From: Sphingopyxis flava
Lineage (GTDB): Bacteria; Pseudomonadota; Alphaproteobacteria; Sphingomonadales; Sphingomonadaceae
Assembly (NCBI RefSeq): GCF_900168005.1
Contig: NZ_FUYP01000022.1
Location: 1-52,338 of the forward strand
DNA: 52,338 nucleotides
Direction of reading: 5' to 3'
Part shown: piece by piece, positions 52,248-52,338 of the stretch
Position numbering within the stretch: the first letter of the stretch is position 1
How the letters are laid out: each line of letters opens with the position of its first letter
Made by a program: the position numbers and the translations under genes
Notes under the pieces: generated by a model
Told to the model about the DNA's origin: nothing
The model's input: the letters and a program-made list of their open reading frames with translations, nothing else
Databases searched by the model: none

Positions 52248-52338
52248 GTTGTGTGGACGAATTTGATCAAGCAAAGTCCGGCGGCGAAACTGACGATGGA
52301 CCGGAAATTCTGCGCGGTTTTTTCGCATCTGAGTGCGA
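52244..52338 (-). CDS. IS5-family transposase, C-terminal part (runs off the window)
   Basis: Read on the minus strand, the last 30 residues include EKTAQNFRSIVSFAAGLCL, then IKFVHTT and TAG. This is the C-terminal helix of IS5-family transposases; the copy at 34106-34887 ends similarly with ESFLGMVHIATARYWIKFVH. The stop overlaps the stop codon of the hydrolase gene on the other strand. The element tip is probably at 52248 (GGTTGTGTGGACG). Confidence 0.75.
   Translation of the reverse strand, partial: ALRCEKTAQNFRSIVSFAAGLCLIKFVHTT
52248..52338 (-). mobile_element. IS5-family element, partial
   Basis: The sequence from GGTTGTGTGG onward is the terminus of an IS5-type element, beginning with GG as several IS5 groups do. 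The four bases before it are CTAG, the YTAR-type target used by many IS5 elements. The rest of the element lies beyond the window. Confidence 0.6.

Noticed and set aside
51171..52328. 385-codon minus-strand frame
   Set aside because: Antisense to the two terminal hydrolases, with low-complexity charged composition; only its first bases overlap a real IS5 transposase end, and in a different frame.

Overview
The window looks like chromosomal DNA of a GC-rich alphaproteobacterium of the Sphingomonadales, possibly close to Sphingopyxis (inference). The basis is the essential gene run rpsB-tsf-pyrH-frr-uppS-cdsA-dxr-rseP-bamA-skp-fabZ, a cysteine-free bL31, a high-GC codon bias, and a LexA-type direct repeat of the alphaproteobacterial form (GTTC-N7-GTTC).

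Layout. (1) 1-7228 is a decayed accessory island next to a tRNA-Thr(CGT) gene at 7229-7304. It holds 23-bp tandem repeats of a probable insertion-sequence end, the C-terminal stub of an acyl-CoA synthetase, a pRiA4b ORF-3 family gene, a frameshifted tyrosine integrase, an intact Xre/RES toxin-antitoxin pair with a visible promoter and operator, a LOTUS-domain remnant, a beheaded metallophosphoesterase and a complete IS21-type element (istA-istB). (2) 7305-18333 is core genome: DUF4126 membrane protein, NUDIX hydrolase, small exported protein, nitrilase-family amidase, double-length M16 protease, Kef-type antiporter, isocitrate dehydrogenase, and psd-pssA for phosphatidylethanolamine synthesis. 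(3) 18296-30327 holds a small membrane-protein gene with a LexA-like box in front of it, then the translation and envelope supercluster (rpsB to fabZ) and rpmE. (4) glpK (30358-31830) is followed by a second accessory stretch, 32056-37560: a frameshifted DUF305 remnant, a MarR regulator with a near-perfect double operator plus DUF1398 partner, a small membrane protein, an IS5-family copy with a split transposase, an AbiEi/AbiEii pair and a broken hsdR stub. (5) 37874-43144 carries a RhlE-type helicase, an MHS-type transporter with a large soluble insertion, two alpha/beta hydrolases and a small membrane protein. (6) 43353-52247 is a compact, co-directional neutral-lipid locus: a HAD-phosphatase/PlsC fusion, PlsB, WS/DGAT acyltransferase, DUF3336 patatin lipase, a monoacylglycerol-lipase-like hydrolase and another alpha/beta hydrolase. 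The window ends inside another IS5-family element that starts in the stop codon of that last gene.

How genes work together. psd/pssA/cdsA/uppS/dxr/fabZ/rseP/bamA/skp serve membrane and outer-membrane biogenesis. The locus in (6) places the glycerol-3-phosphate to triacylglycerol route (two acylations, a possible phosphatase domain, a terminal acyltransferase) beside candidate enzymes for breaking it down again. Its gene content resembles the mycobacterial plsB2-plsC-tgs region. The most interesting signals are this lipid locus with its lysine/alanine-rich protein tails, and the LexA-like box ahead of a previously uncharacterised small membrane protein (possible SOS division inhibitor).
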